DNA of 64,000 nucleotides. It comes from Vibrio cholerae (lineage in GTDB: Bacteria; Actinomycetota; Actinomycetes; Actinomycetales; Micrococcaceae). The notes beneath the pieces were generated by a model, which worked only from the letters and a program-made list of their open reading frames with translations, was not told the origin of the DNA and searched no databases. The stretch covers positions 98,220 to 162,219 of the forward strand of contig WNZI01000004.1 in NCBI GenBank assembly GCA_009728235.1. Direction: 5' to 3'. This document shows, in pieces, positions 53,399 through 63,988 of the stretch. A program made the translations under genes and the position numbers. Positions within the stretch are counted from its first letter, which is position 1, and each line of letters starts with the position of its first letter.

Positions 53399-53413
53399 AC
53401 TACTCACTGTAGA
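53399..53413. promoter_or_regulatory. CTAC-N5-GTAG palindrome ahead of ctaC
   Basis: ACTACTCACTGTAGA on the plus strand, i.e. TCTAC-N5-GTAGT on the ctaC strand. This is one base off the arms of the sites before trpD/ctaE and qcrC. It lies about 70 bases before the ctaC start codon, and its right half abuts an AT-rich stretch (TAGTAAAAC) that could be the -10 region. Confidence 0.55.
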
Positions 53414-53447
53414 GCTTACCTGTTGGACCGGCGATCTGGTGACATGC

Positions 53448-53488
53448 AAAAGGCCCGGAACACACGCCGCGCGTGAGCTCCGGGCCTT
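53448..53488 (-). terminator. Terminator after erpA
   Basis: AAGGCCCGGA (53450-53459) pairs with TCCGGGCCTT (53479-53488), with an inner ACGC/GCGT stem in the loop. On the minus strand the stem is followed by TTTT. It lies ten bases after the erpA stop. Confidence 0.75.
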
Positions 53489-53497
53489 CGCCGCGTG

Positions 53498-53878
53498 CTA
53501 GTGGAAGGAGTCGCCGCAGGCGCAGGAACCGCCCGCATTGGGGTTGTCGATGGTGAAACCCTGCTTCGCGATGGTGTCCTCGAAGTCGATGGATGCACCC
53601 GACAGGTACGGCACGCTCATCTTGTCCACGATGACCTCGACGCCGTCGAAGTCCCGGACGGCATCGCCGTCGAGAACCCGCTCGTCGAAGTACAACTGGT
53701 AGATGAGGCCGGAACAGCCGCCCGGCTGGACCGCTACGCGCAGGCGGAGATCCGTGCGGCCCTCCTGCTCGAGGAGGCTCCGGACCTTGCCGGCCGCTAC
53801 GTCGGACAGGGCGACCTCGTGCACGGGCAGGTCCGTCGCTTCCTGGAGGGACCCTGCTTCGGTGGTCGATGTGCTCAT
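53498..53878 (-). CDS. erpA: Iron-sulfur cluster insertion protein ErpA (HesB/IscA type)
   Basis: A 126-aa A-type carrier that hands Fe-S clusters to target enzymes. The three conserved Cys are visible in QPGGCSGLIYQLYF and the C-terminal GGSCACGDSF. VSDVAAGKVRSLLEQEGR-like helix and VDKMSVPYLSGASIDF complete the fold. It stands next to the ctaCDF operon on the same strand but has its own terminator; the neighbouring Rieske and respiratory genes are plausible clients. Confidence 0.93.
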   Translation of the reverse strand: MSTSTTEAGSLQEATDLPVHEVALSDVAAGKVRSLLEQEGRTDLRLRVAVQPGGCSGLIYQLYFDERVLDGDAVRDFDGVEVIVDKMSVPYLSGASIDFEDTIAKQGFTIDNPNAGGSCACGDSFH

Positions 53879-54031
53879 TGTGTTTCTCCTAGCTCGGACT
53901 CCGTCAGGTGTCCGCTCTCAGTACCGTCCGCGGTGTGGCGCGCGCGGCTTGGTCCAATCGTACGCCGAGCCCGCTCATGTTCTAACGGGCGGAAGGCGCG
54001 AAACATTTCCGGCCACTCCCGCCTGTCGGTC

Positions 54032-55456
54032 CTACGCGTCCGCGAGGCCCTCGGCGTCGAGCCGCGCCAGGAGTATCGCCTCCGCGAGGACCGCCTTCTT
54101 GAACTCGCCGAGGTGCAGCGATTCGTTGGCGCTGTGCGCCCGCGAGTCCGGGTCCTCGACGCCGGTGATGAGGATCTGCGCCGACGGGAACAGCTCCGTG
54201 AGGTCGGCGATGAACGGGATCGACCCACCCATCCCCGCCTCCACAGGTTCGACCCCCCATGCCTCGTGGAGTGCTTCGAGCGCCAGTCTGGACGCCGGCT
54301 CGCTGGTGTCGGTCTGGAACGGACTACCGGTCTCCCCCGGGGTGAAGACGACCTTCGCGCCGAAGGGGGCGTGGGACTCCAGATGGAGACGCACGGCGTC
54401 CATCGCGGCTGCCGGGTCCTCCCCCGGTGCGAGGCGCAGGCTGAACTTGGCGCGCGCCCTCGGGAGCAGCGTGTTGGAGGACAGCGCGACGCTCGGGATG
54501 TCCATTCCGATGATGGAGAGCGCCGGCTTGTGCCACAGGCGTGAGGCGATCGAGCCCGTACCCGCGAGGACGACGCCGTCGAGCACCGATGCATCGGCTC
54601 GGTAGTCCGCCTCCTCGTAGTCCACCGTCGCTGAGTCGCCGCCCTTCAGGCCCGCGATCGCGACGTCACCGGCGTCGTCGTGCAGTGTCGCGATGAGGCG
54701 GGCGAGCAGCGTGGGCGCGTCGAGCACGGGCCCGCCGAACATCCCGGAGTGCACGGCATGATCGAGGACCTGCACCTCCACCGTTCCGTCCACGAGTCCG
54801 CGGAGGCTCGTCGTGAGCGCCGGTACGCCGACCTTCCAGTTGCTCGAATCGGCGACGACGATCACGTCGGCTTCGAGGTCGTTCCGGTAGGTCTCGAGGA
54901 ACCGGCGGAAGGTCGGGGAGCCGGCTTCCTCCTCGCCCTCGATGAAGAGCGTGACGCCCACGCCGAAGCCGTCACCGAGGACGTCGGTCAGGGCGGCGAA
55001 GGCGCCGACGTGCGCCATGATGCCCGCCTTGTCGTCCGCCGCGCCCCGGCCGTACAACCTGCCGTCGCGTTCCGTCGCGACGAACGGCTCCGTCTCCCAG
55101 AGGGCGGGATCACCCGGGGGCTGTACGTCGTGGTGGGCGTAGAGGAGGACCGTCGGCTTGCCCTCGGCGGCTGGGCGACGGGCGACGACGGCGGGGCCGC
55201 CGGGAGTGCCGTCGTTGTCGACACGGAGGATGCGGACGTCGTCGATCCCCACTCCGCGGATCAGCTCGGCGACGGCGTCGGCACTGCGGTCGAGTTCGTG
55301 TGCGTCGAACGCCTCCCAGGCGATTCCCCGGATGGCGACGAGACCAGAGAGCTGCTCGACGATCCGGGGGAACGCCGCGTCGATGCTCGCGCGCAGCTGG
55401 TCGGCGACGCTGGATGGCTCGTGCGGTTGCTCGTTGGACGTAGTCGGTGAAGTCAT
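54032..55456 (-). CDS. M20 family dipeptidase
   Basis: A 474-aa zinc peptidase of the M20A/CNDP-like group that cleaves dipeptides in the cytoplasm. Metal-binding and catalytic residues are in VLLYAHHDVQPPGDPALW (His, Asp), RLYGRGAADDKAGIMAHV (bridging Asp), FIEGEEEAGSP (general base Glu-Glu) and VIVVADSSNW. The C-terminal His is in DSRAHSANESLHLGEF. The lid/dimerisation domain lies between (HSGMFGGPVLDAPTLLARLI). No signal peptide is present. It is divergent from the DUF3043 gene. Confidence 0.9.
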   Translation of the reverse strand: MTSPTTSNEQPHEPSSVADQLRASIDAAFPRIVEQLSGLVAIRGIAWEAFDAHELDRSADAVAELIRGVGIDDVRILRVDNDGTPGGPAVVARRPAAEGKPTVLLYAHHDVQPPGDPALWETEPFVATERDGRLYGRGAADDKAGIMAHVGAFAALTDVLGDGFGVGVTLFIEGEEEAGSPTFRRFLETYRNDLEADVIVVADSSNWKVGVPALTTSLRGLVDGTVEVQVLDHAVHSGMFGGPVLDAPTLLARLIATLHDDAGDVAIAGLKGGDSATVDYEEADYRADASVLDGVVLAGTGSIASRLWHKPALSIIGMDIPSVALSSNTLLPRARAKFSLRLAPGEDPAAAMDAVRLHLESHAPFGAKVVFTPGETGSPFQTDTSEPASRLALEALHEAWGVEPVEAGMGGSIPFIADLTELFPSAQILITGVEDPDSRAHSANESLHLGEFKKAVLAEAILLARLDAEGLADA

Positions 55457-55560
55457 GGCAGAACCCTACACACGCACCGTCCGGGAAGGCTGGGGGTGAT
55501 GCGCTCGGGGCCAGCGGACGTCCGGGCGGGCCGCGCCCGTCGACCCGGTATCCTGAGGTG

Positions 55561-56151
55561 GTGTTCGGACGAAATAAAGAAGCCCCCTCTGCCCAGGAAG
55601 TCGTTGACAGCGCTTCACGCACCCCGGAAGCCCTGCGCGCCCAGGGCAAGGGTGTGCCGACGCCCAAGCGCAGCGTGCAGCAGGCTGCGCGCAAGCGGCC
55701 GCTCGTGCCGAACGACCGGAAGGCCGCGCGTGAACAGAGCCGCGCGGGCGTCCGGGACGATCGGGCACGAGTGCGCCAGGCACTGGACACCGATGATGAG
55801 CGCTACCTGCCGCTGCGCGACAAGGGGCCGAACCGGCGTTACGTCCGGCAGTTCGTGGACGCCCGCGTGAACATCGGCGAGTTCCTGATGATCGCTGCCC
55901 TCGTGTTCGTCATCCTGAGCTTCTTCCAGTCGGTGGCGGTGCAGAGCGCCGTGCTGATGGCCTTCTGGGTGCTGATCGTCGCGGTCATCGTCGACTGCGT
56001 GCTGTTGCGTCGGACGCTGAAGAAAAGGCTGACCGAGAAATTCGGCGCCCCGAACCAGGGTGATCTCTGGTACGGGGTCACCCGTGCACTGCAGCTGCGC
56101 CGCCTCCGCCTTCCGAAGCCGCAGGTTCGCCGGGGGCAGTACCCCTCCTGA
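55561..56151 (+). CDS. DUF3043 membrane protein
   Basis: A 196-aa actinobacterial protein of unknown function. The N-terminal 90 residues are basic and polar (FGRNKEAPSAQEVVD, GKGVPTPKRSVQQAARKRPLVPNDRKAAREQSRA), then YLPLRDKGPNRRYVRQFVDARVNIGEFLMI leads into two membrane segments (AALVFVILSFFQSVAVQSAVLM and AFWVLIVAVIVDCVLL). The tail is basic. GTG 55561 matches the family start; TATCCT (55549-55554) lies six bases ahead, so the mRNA may be leaderless. The frame is open further upstream but that part is antisense to the dipeptidase start. Confidence 0.87.
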   Translation: MFGRNKEAPSAQEVVDSASRTPEALRAQGKGVPTPKRSVQQAARKRPLVPNDRKAAREQSRAGVRDDRARVRQALDTDDERYLPLRDKGPNRRYVRQFVDARVNIGEFLMIAALVFVILSFFQSVAVQSAVLMAFWVLIVAVIVDCVLLRRTLKKRLTEKFGAPNQGDLWYGVTRALQLRRLRLPKPQVRRGQYPS

Positions 56152-56201
56152 TCATCGTCTCCCTCTTTCGGTGACACCCTCCGGGGGCGTGCAGCCGGAC
56201 T

Positions 56202-57293
56202 TCATGCGGCGGAAGGGTCCCCCCGGAGCCCCGACCGCACCAGTCCCCGGTTGATGTTCCGCGCCCAGAACGGTCCCTCGTAGAGGAAGCCCGTGTAGCC
56301 CTGCACGAGTGTCGCCCCGGCCGCCAACCGCTCGAGGACGTCCTCGGGCGTCTCGACACCGCCCACCGCGATGATCGCGAGACCTTCGCCGGTCGCAGCC
56401 CGGAGCCGGGTGAGGACCTCCAGGGAGCGCACTTTCAGGGGGGCGCCGCTCAGACCGCCCACCCCCTTGGCCATGACCGTGGCGGCATCCGTGGTCAGAT
56501 TCTCCCGCGTGATGGTCGTATTGGTCGCCACGATCCCGTCCAGGCCGAGATCGAGGGCGAGGGCGCCGACGTCGTCGATGTCCTGGTCCGACAGGTCCGG
56601 GGCGATCTTCACCAGGAGGGGTACATGGCGGCCGGCGGCGGTGTCCGCCGTGCGGCGCACGGCCTCCAGCAGCGGGCGGAGCGACTCCACGCTCTGCAGC
56701 AGGCGGAGGCCGGGGGTGTTCGGTGAGGAGACGTTCACCACCAGGTAGTCGGCCATGGGTGCCAGCTGTTCCGCGCTGACGAGGTAGTCGGCGACCGCGT
56801 CCGCGAGATCCACCTTCTTGGTCTTCCCGATATTGACGCCGATCACGGGACGGGGACGCGTGCCGTAGCGTCGCGCGAGTCGCTTCCGGGCCGAACGGAG
56901 TCGGGAGGCGACGACGGCAGCGCCGTCGTTGTTGAACCCCATCCGGTTGATGACGGCACGATCCTCGACGAGCCGGAACAATCGGGGTGCCGGGTTGCCG
57001 GGCTGGGCCTGCCCAGTGATGGTCCCGACCTCGACATGCCCGAAGCCGAGGGCGGTGAGCGAGAGCACTCCTTTCCCGGCCTTGTCGAAGCCCGCCGCGA
57101 GCCCGAAGGGTGAAGGGAAGTCGACCCCGAACGCAGTGGTGGCAAGTCGGGGATCGGGTGCGCAGAAGCGGCGCAGCCCCCAGCCGACGGGCGTGCTGTC
57201 GACGGCCCGGATCAGGGCGAACCCGATCCTGTGGGCCCTTTCGGCGTCCATCCCGGAGAAGACGATCCGGAAGAAGGTCGGGTAGAAGCGCAT
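56202..57293 (-). CDS. pyrD: Quinone-dependent dihydroorotate dehydrogenase (class 2)
   Basis: A 363-aa membrane-associated flavoenzyme that oxidises dihydroorotate to orotate in pyrimidine synthesis, passing electrons to menaquinone. The N-terminal quinone-tunnel helices are present (MRFYPTFFRIVFSGMDAERAHRIGF), marking class 2. The barrel shows FPSPFGLAAGFDKAGKGVLSLTALGFGHVEVGTIT, NRMGFNNDGAAVVA, VIGVNIGKTK, the catalytic Ser in NVSSPNTPGLR and VKIAPDLSDQDI. FMN-binding IIAVGGVETPEDVLERLAAGATLVQGYTGFLYEGP closes it. ATG 57293 fits relatives; the long open frame further upstream is antisense to the hydrolase gene. Confidence 0.94.
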   Translation of the reverse strand: MRFYPTFFRIVFSGMDAERAHRIGFALIRAVDSTPVGWGLRRFCAPDPRLATTAFGVDFPSPFGLAAGFDKAGKGVLSLTALGFGHVEVGTITGQAQPGNPAPRLFRLVEDRAVINRMGFNNDGAAVVASRLRSARKRLARRYGTRPRPVIGVNIGKTKKVDLADAVADYLVSAEQLAPMADYLVVNVSSPNTPGLRLLQSVESLRPLLEAVRRTADTAAGRHVPLLVKIAPDLSDQDIDDVGALALDLGLDGIVATNTTITRENLTTDAATVMAKGVGGLSGAPLKVRSLEVLTRLRAATGEGLAIIAVGGVETPEDVLERLAAGATLVQGYTGFLYEGPFWARNINRGLVRSGLRGDPSAA

Positions 57294-57365
57294 GGGTCCA
57301 GAATTCCATGCTGGCAGCACGGGCACCAACTCCTTGGAGCCGTACCAGGACGGTAGGGTCGGTCC

Positions 57366-58415
57366 ATGGACGAGTTCTGGTCGGAGGACATGCTCGGCCC
57401 GGGGTTCCGGGCCCGCACCCTGCCGGTCGGCAGCGACGACGAGGGTCCCAGGGTGGCGACCCTCGTGGCCTACGAACCCGACGGCGCTGCGGCGTCGGCG
57501 GGTCCACGGGAGGTGCCCGGCAGGCTCCGCGCGATCCTTTACGTCCACGGCTTCAGCGACTACTTCCTCCACCGTGAACTCGCCGGTTCGCTCCACGCCC
57601 GCGGGTGGGCGTTCTTCGCGCTGGACCTCCACAAGCACGGCCGGAGCCTGCTCCCTGGCCAGACCCCCGGTTTCACCACCTCCCTCGACGAGTACGACGA
57701 GGATCTGGACGCCGCCATCGCCGCGATCGAGGAGAGATTGGACGTCGCCCCCGGTTCCGGCGCAGTCGACCTCGTGCTCATGGCCCACTCGACAGGCGGA
57801 TTGACCTGCGCGCTGTGGGCGGCACGGAACCACGAGCGTATCGCGGCCCTGATCCTCGACAGCCCCTGGCTCGACACCCTGGGCAGTGCCCTCCTGCGGA
57901 GCGCCGCGCACGGCATCCTCGATACCGTCTCCCGCCGTCGGCCGAAGGCGCGGCTTCGACTACCGGAGTTCGGCTTCTACTTCCGCAGCATCAGCGACAC
58001 GCGGGATGGCGAGTGGACGATCGACCCGGCGTGGCGTCCCGAGGCGGGCTTCCCCATCAGGGCGGGATGGTTGGCCGCCGTCCTGGCGGGGCACGCCGCC
58101 CTCGCTCGCGGTGTCTCCATCGACGTGCCCGTCCTCGTCCTGTGCTCGGCGGCCTCCACGCTCAGCACGACCTGGAACGACGCCATGCTGGAGACGGACA
58201 GCGTCCTCGACGTCACGGCGATGGTGCGTCGGGCGGCGGAACTCGGGCCTGACGTGACGATCCGGCGGTTCGCCGGCGCCCTGCACGACGTGTTCCTCTC
58301 CCGGCGCGACGTGCGGACCCACGCCGTCGACGTCGTCGCGCACTGGCTCGAGGCGAACGGCGTCCGTGCACCTGGTGACCGCCAGGGGGCGAGGCACGGG
58401 AGCTCACGCGCCTGA
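57366..58415 (+). CDS. Alpha/beta hydrolase (monoacylglycerol lipase-like)
   Basis: A 349-aa cytoplasmic alpha/beta hydrolase. The oxyanion region is AILYVHGFSDYFLHRELAGSLHARGWAFFALDLHKHGRS, the nucleophile Ser is in LVLMAHSTGGLTCALW, a candidate Asp lies in VPVLVLCSA...ETDSVLDV and the His in FAGALHDVFLS. These motifs fit the serine aminopeptidase S33/lysophospholipase group; the substrate is unknown. TAGGGT (57354-57359) lies six bases before the ATG, so the transcript may be leaderless. It is divergent from pyrD. Confidence 0.85.
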   Translation: MDEFWSEDMLGPGFRARTLPVGSDDEGPRVATLVAYEPDGAAASAGPREVPGRLRAILYVHGFSDYFLHRELAGSLHARGWAFFALDLHKHGRSLLPGQTPGFTTSLDEYDEDLDAAIAAIEERLDVAPGSGAVDLVLMAHSTGGLTCALWAARNHERIAALILDSPWLDTLGSALLRSAAHGILDTVSRRRPKARLRLPEFGFYFRSISDTRDGEWTIDPAWRPEAGFPIRAGWLAAVLAGHAALARGVSIDVPVLVLCSAASTLSTTWNDAMLETDSVLDVTAMVRRAAELGPDVTIRRFAGALHDVFLSRRDVRTHAVDVVAHWLEANGVRAPGDRQGARHGSSRA

Positions 58416-58453
58416 CGGCGGACGCGCCGCCGGCTCGTGCGGACCGGGATCCG

Positions 58454-59254
58454 CTAGGAGGACTGCCGTCCCGCTGCCTGATCCACCGCTCCCCCGTAGC
58501 GTCGGTCGCGCGAGGCGTACTCCTCGATCGCCCGCCACAGGGTGCGCCGGTCGACGTCGGGCCAGAGGGTGTTCATGAACACCATCTCGGCGTAGGCCGA
58601 CTGCCACAGCATGAAGTTCGACAGGCGCTGCTCCCCTGATGTGCGCAGGAAGAGGTCAACGTCGGGGAGATCGGGCTCGTCGAGGTACCGCTGCACGGTC
58701 TTCTCGGAAACCGACGACGCCTTGAGGACACCCGCGGCGACGTCCTCGGCGATGGCGCGTGCGGCATCCGCGATCTCGGCGCGGCCGCCGTAATTGACGC
58801 ACATCGTCAACGTGCAGGTCGTGTTGCCCACGGTGCGCCGCTCAGCGTCCTCCAATTCGCGGATGACCGACTGCCACAGCTTGGGCCGGCGCCCCGACCA
58901 GCGCACCCGCACGCCCCAGGCATCGAGCTGGTCCCGCTGGCGGCGCAGCACGTCCTTGTTGAACCCCATGAGGAAGCGGACCTCTTCGGGAGACCGTTTC
59001 CAGTTCTCGGTGCTGAAGGCGTAGACCGAGACGTGCTTGACGCCCATCTCGATCGCTCCGGCCACGACGTCGAGGAGCGCCGCTTCACCGGCCTTGTGCC
59101 CCTCGGTCCTGGGCAGTCCGCGTTCGTTCGCCCACCGGCCGTTGCCGTCCATGACGATGGCCACGTGCTGCGGTACGAACTGCCGCGGAATGGACGGCGC
59201 CTTCTCCCCGCTGGGATGGGGCCACGGCGCAACGGGACGGGTGGGGTTCGTCAT
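58454..59254 (-). CDS. uppS: Isoprenyl (undecaprenyl/decaprenyl) diphosphate synthase, cis type
   Basis: A 266-aa cis-prenyltransferase that builds the long polyprenyl lipid carrier for cell wall synthesis. Conserved regions are [31 protein letters not shown] (catalytic Asp), [85 protein letters not shown] 59254 overlaps the recO stop by four bases (ATGA), the usual actinobacterial recO-uppS pair. It supplies the same carrier pool that Ppm1 in this window mannosylates. Confidence 0.94.
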   Translation of the reverse strand: MTNPTRPVAPWPHPSGEKAPSIPRQFVPQHVAIVMDGNGRWANERGLPRTEGHKAGEAALLDVVAGAIEMGVKHVSVYAFSTENWKRSPEEVRFLMGFNKDVLRRQRDQLDAWGVRVRWSGRRPKLWQSVIRELEDAERRTVGNTTCTLTMCVNYGGRAEIADAARAIAEDVAAGVLKASSVSEKTVQRYLDEPDLPDVDLFLRTSGEQRLSNFMLWQSAYAEMVFMNTLWPDVDRRTLWRAIEEYASRDRRYGGAVDQAAGRQSS

Positions 59255-59997
59255 ACACGCTCCACGTGTTTGAGGGAGGCGACCCCGCGTTCGAGGTGCC
59301 ACTGAAGGTATGCCGCGACGAGACCCGCGGCCTCACGTCGGGCTCCGTTCTCCGACGCGTCGGCCGTGACCCAGTCACCCGTGAGCAGCGCTCCGAGCAG
59401 TTCCATGGTGGCGGAGGACGGCGACGCCGACCCGGGTGGCCTGCAGGACGGGCACACGGCTCCGCCGAGCGGGGCCGAGAAGGCGGTATGCGGCCCCGCC
59501 GTGCCGCACCGGGCACAGTCCGTGAAGCTCGGCGCCCAGCCCGCTGTGGCGAGAGCCCGCAACAGGTAGGAGTCGAGGATGAGCTCCGACGGGTGCAGGT
59601 TGCGGCTGAGCGCAGAGAACGCCCCGGCAACCAGGGCGTACTGTGCTCCCCCGGTCTCACCGACGTCCGTCAGCCGTTCGGCAGTCTCCGCGATGGCGGT
59701 CGCTGCCGTGTAGCAGCCGTAGTCCGCAGCGATGCCGTAACCGTACGAACCCTTGGTCTGCACCTGTGTGACGACGTCGAGGTTCCGTCCGTGAGCCAGC
59801 AGCAGATCCACGGACATGAACGGCTCGAGGCGCGAACCGAACTTGCTGCTGGTCCGGCGGACCCCCTTGGCGACTGCCCGGACCTGACCGCGGTCCCGCG
59901 TCAGGAGGACGACGATGCGGTCGGCCTCGCCCAGCTTGTAGGTGCGCAGCACGACGCCTTCGGTGCGGTAGGTGCGTGACGCTGACGAGGAAGGCAC
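59251..59997 (-). CDS. recO: DNA repair protein RecO
   Basis: A 248-aa recombination mediator that loads RecA together with RecR. The N-terminal OB-fold begins [51 protein letters not shown], and a zinc-binding region with FTDCARCG and VCPSCRPPG lies in the C-terminal helical domain. It starts with GTG at 59997 and is translationally coupled to uppS. leuA lies upstream on the same strand but is separated by a strong hairpin. Confidence 0.93.
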   Translation of the reverse strand: MPSSSASRTYRTEGVVLRTYKLGEADRIVVLLTRDRGQVRAVAKGVRRTSSKFGSRLEPFMSVDLLLAHGRNLDVVTQVQTKGSYGYGIAADYGCYTAATAIAETAERLTDVGETGGAQYALVAGAFSALSRNLHPSELILDSYLLRALATAGWAPSFTDCARCGTAGPHTAFSAPLGGAVCPSCRPPGSASPSSATMELLGALLTGDWVTADASENGARREAAGLVAAYLQWHLERGVASLKHVERV

Positions 59998-60007
59998 GGC
60001 TCCATTC

Positions 60008-60058
60008 TTCCACCCGCCACCTACACCGGAGCCTCTTCGTGCCGGGTGGCGGGTGGAA
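60008..60058 (-). terminator. Hairpin between leuA and recO
   Basis: TTCCACCCGCCACC (60008-60021) and GGTGGCGGGTGGAA (60045-60058) are perfect 14-base arms around a 23-base loop, just after the leuA stop codon. No T-run follows, but it probably ends the leuA transcript. Confidence 0.6.
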
Positions 60059-60063
60059 TCCGA

Positions 60064-61893
<1,830 letters not shown>

Positions 61894-61912
<19 letters not shown>

Positions 61913-61941
61913 CACCGAAGAAGGGTCGTCTGTGCGCGCAC
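61894..61941 (-). CDS. leuA leader peptide
   Basis: A 15-codon frame from GTG 61941 to TAG at 61894, read VRAQTTLLRCRGEAY. It has two neighbouring Leu codons, both CTT, which is a rare Leu codon in GC-rich genomes, just ahead of the hairpin's 5' arm. The GTG lies six bases after a -10 box, so the leader would be translated from the very start of the mRNA. Stalling at the CTT pair when leucine is short could change the RNA fold and leuA expression. It is too short for homology evidence. Confidence 0.55.
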
Positions 61942-61947
61942 GTTGCC

Positions 61948-61956
61948 ACGATAGCA
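61948..61956 (-). promoter_or_regulatory. Extended -10 promoter of leuA
   Basis: On the minus strand TGCTATCGT (61956-61948) is an extended -10 element (TGN plus TATCGT). No good -35 box was found 16-18 bases upstream. The start point would fall at the GTG of the leader peptide, 135 bases before leuA. Confidence 0.5.
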
Positions 61957-62031
61957 CGGCACATAGGATGGTCCCCGGGCGCCCGAGCGGGCGCTGCCCT
62001 GCGCGGCACCACGAGGAAACGGGAAGCGACA

Positions 62032-63988
62032 ATGACGATCAGCACACTGGATCCGGACAATCTCGACGAATCGTTCCGTCCCCAGGACGACCTCTTCCGT
62101 CACGCGAACGGCGTCTGGCTGAAGGCCGCGGAGATTCCCGAGGATCGGCCCCTCGCCGGTTCGTTCACGGCCCTGCGGGACGCCTCCGAACTCGCCGTCC
62201 GCAGGATCATCGAGGACGCCGCCGCACGCTCCGCCGGGGGATCCGCGGACGGTATCGACGGCAAGCTCGGCATCCTGTACGCGGACTTCATGGACACGGC
62301 GCGCATCGAGACGGAGGGGATCGCCCCCATCGTGCCGCTGCTCGACCGCATCGCGGCGGTGGCCGGCATCGAGGAACTGGTGGAGCTCAGCGCAGGACTG
62401 ACCCGATCGGGCGTGCAGGGGTTCCTGGCACCCTACGTCAGCAACGACGCCGGCAATCCTGAACGGTACCTGCTCCACGTCTACCAGTCCGGCCTCGGCC
62501 TCCCGGACGAGTCCTACTACCGCGAGGAGGGGTTCGCGGAGACACGCGACCGGTACCGGGACATGCTGACGACTCTCTTCACCCTCTCGGGTACCGACGA
62601 CGCACCCGCTGCCGCGGGCCGGGTGCTGGCACTCGAGACGCGCCTCGCGGCATCATCCATGGGTAGCGTGGAACGCAGGGACCCGCAGAAGACCTACAAC
62701 CTGATCAGGCACGACGACGCATCAGCCCTCTCCGGGCACCTCGTTTGCTGGCTCGCCGTCGTCACGGACGACAGGCGGCAGTCCGGGGAGTTCGTGGTGA
62801 ACCAGCCCGACTTCGTGCGAGGCCTCGAGGCGCCCTGCGCGACGAGGACCTCGGCGCCTGGCGGGATTGGCTCAGGAGCCGTGTCCTGCTGCACGCCTCC
62901 GACTACCTGGACGAGCGCTTCGTCGAGGCCGCGTTCGCCTTCTATGGAACCCACCTCGCAGGAACGCCGAAACTGAAGGACCGCTGGAAGCGCGGCGTCG
63001 CGCTCGTCGAGGGCGCCATGGGCGAGGCGATAGGCCAGCGCTACGTGGAACGACACTTCCCGGCGAGCCACAAGAGCGCGATGCTCGGTCTGGTCGGCAA
63101 CCTGATCGCGGCCTACGAGGAGAGCATCACCGCGCTGAGCTGGATGACCGACGAGACCCGTGCGAAGGCGCTGGAGAAGCTCTCGCTGTTCACCACCAAG
63201 ATCGGTTACCCGGAGGAGTGGATCGACTACGGTCCGCTCGAGGTCCAGCCCGCCGACCTGATCGGCAACGTCCTGAGGGCCGCGGAGTTCGAGCACCGCC
63301 GGCGACTCGACAAGCTCGGGCGGGACATCGATCGCGGAGCCTGGCTCATGACGCCGCAGACGGTCAATGCCTACTACATGCCCACTATGAACGAGATCGT
63401 GTTCCCCGCGGCCATCCTGCAACCTCCGTTCTTCGACATCGACGCGGACGACGCCGTCAACTACGGAGCGATCGGTGCCGTGATCGGTCATGAGATCGGG
63501 CACGGCTTCGACGACAAGGGCTCCCAGTTCGACGGCACAGGAAGGCTCTCGAACTGGTGGAGCGAGGAGGACCGCGAGGCTTTCGACGCCCTCACCGGCC
63601 GCCTCGTCGCCCAGTACTCCGCCCTCGAGCCGAGCGAGGTACCGGGCCAGGCCGTGAACGGCGAGCTGACCCTCGGCGAGAACATCGGTGACCTCGGCGG
63701 GTTGGGGATCAGCTACCGCGCGTACCTCCTCAGCCTCGGCGGTGACGAGCGCCCGTGGTCGGTGGCCTCACCGGCACCCAGCGGTTCTTCCTCTCCTGGG
63801 CCACGTGCTGGCAGCAGAAGATCCGACCGGAGGAAGCGAAGCGGCGCCTGACGGTGGACCCGCACTCCCCCAACGAGTTCCGCTGCAACCAGGTGGTCCG
63901 CAACCTCGACGAGTTCCACGAGGCATTCGCCGTGGGCTCCGGGGACCGGCTGTGGCTTGCTCCGGAGGAGCGCGTGCGCATCTGGTAG
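62032..63988 (+). pseudogene. M13 family metallopeptidase (neprilysin/PepO-like), two -1 frameshifts
   Basis: A zinc endopeptidase of about 652 aa when repaired. The N-terminal part is normal (FRPQDDLFRHANGVWLKAAEIPEDR, LGLPDESYYREEGF). The frame breaks near 62832 (GLEA|LRDEDLGAWRDWL) and again near 63755 (DERP|VVGGLTGTQRFFLSW). The active site is intact in the middle frame: zinc motif VIGHEIGHGFDDKGSQFD and the third ligand and Asp in LGENIGDLGG. NEIVFPAAILQPPFF is also typical, and the last frame ends with the family's DPHSPNEFRCNQVVRNLDEFHEAF and ...VRIW. One extra G at each site restores it. It has no signal peptide, as in other actinobacterial M13 proteins. Confidence 0.88.
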
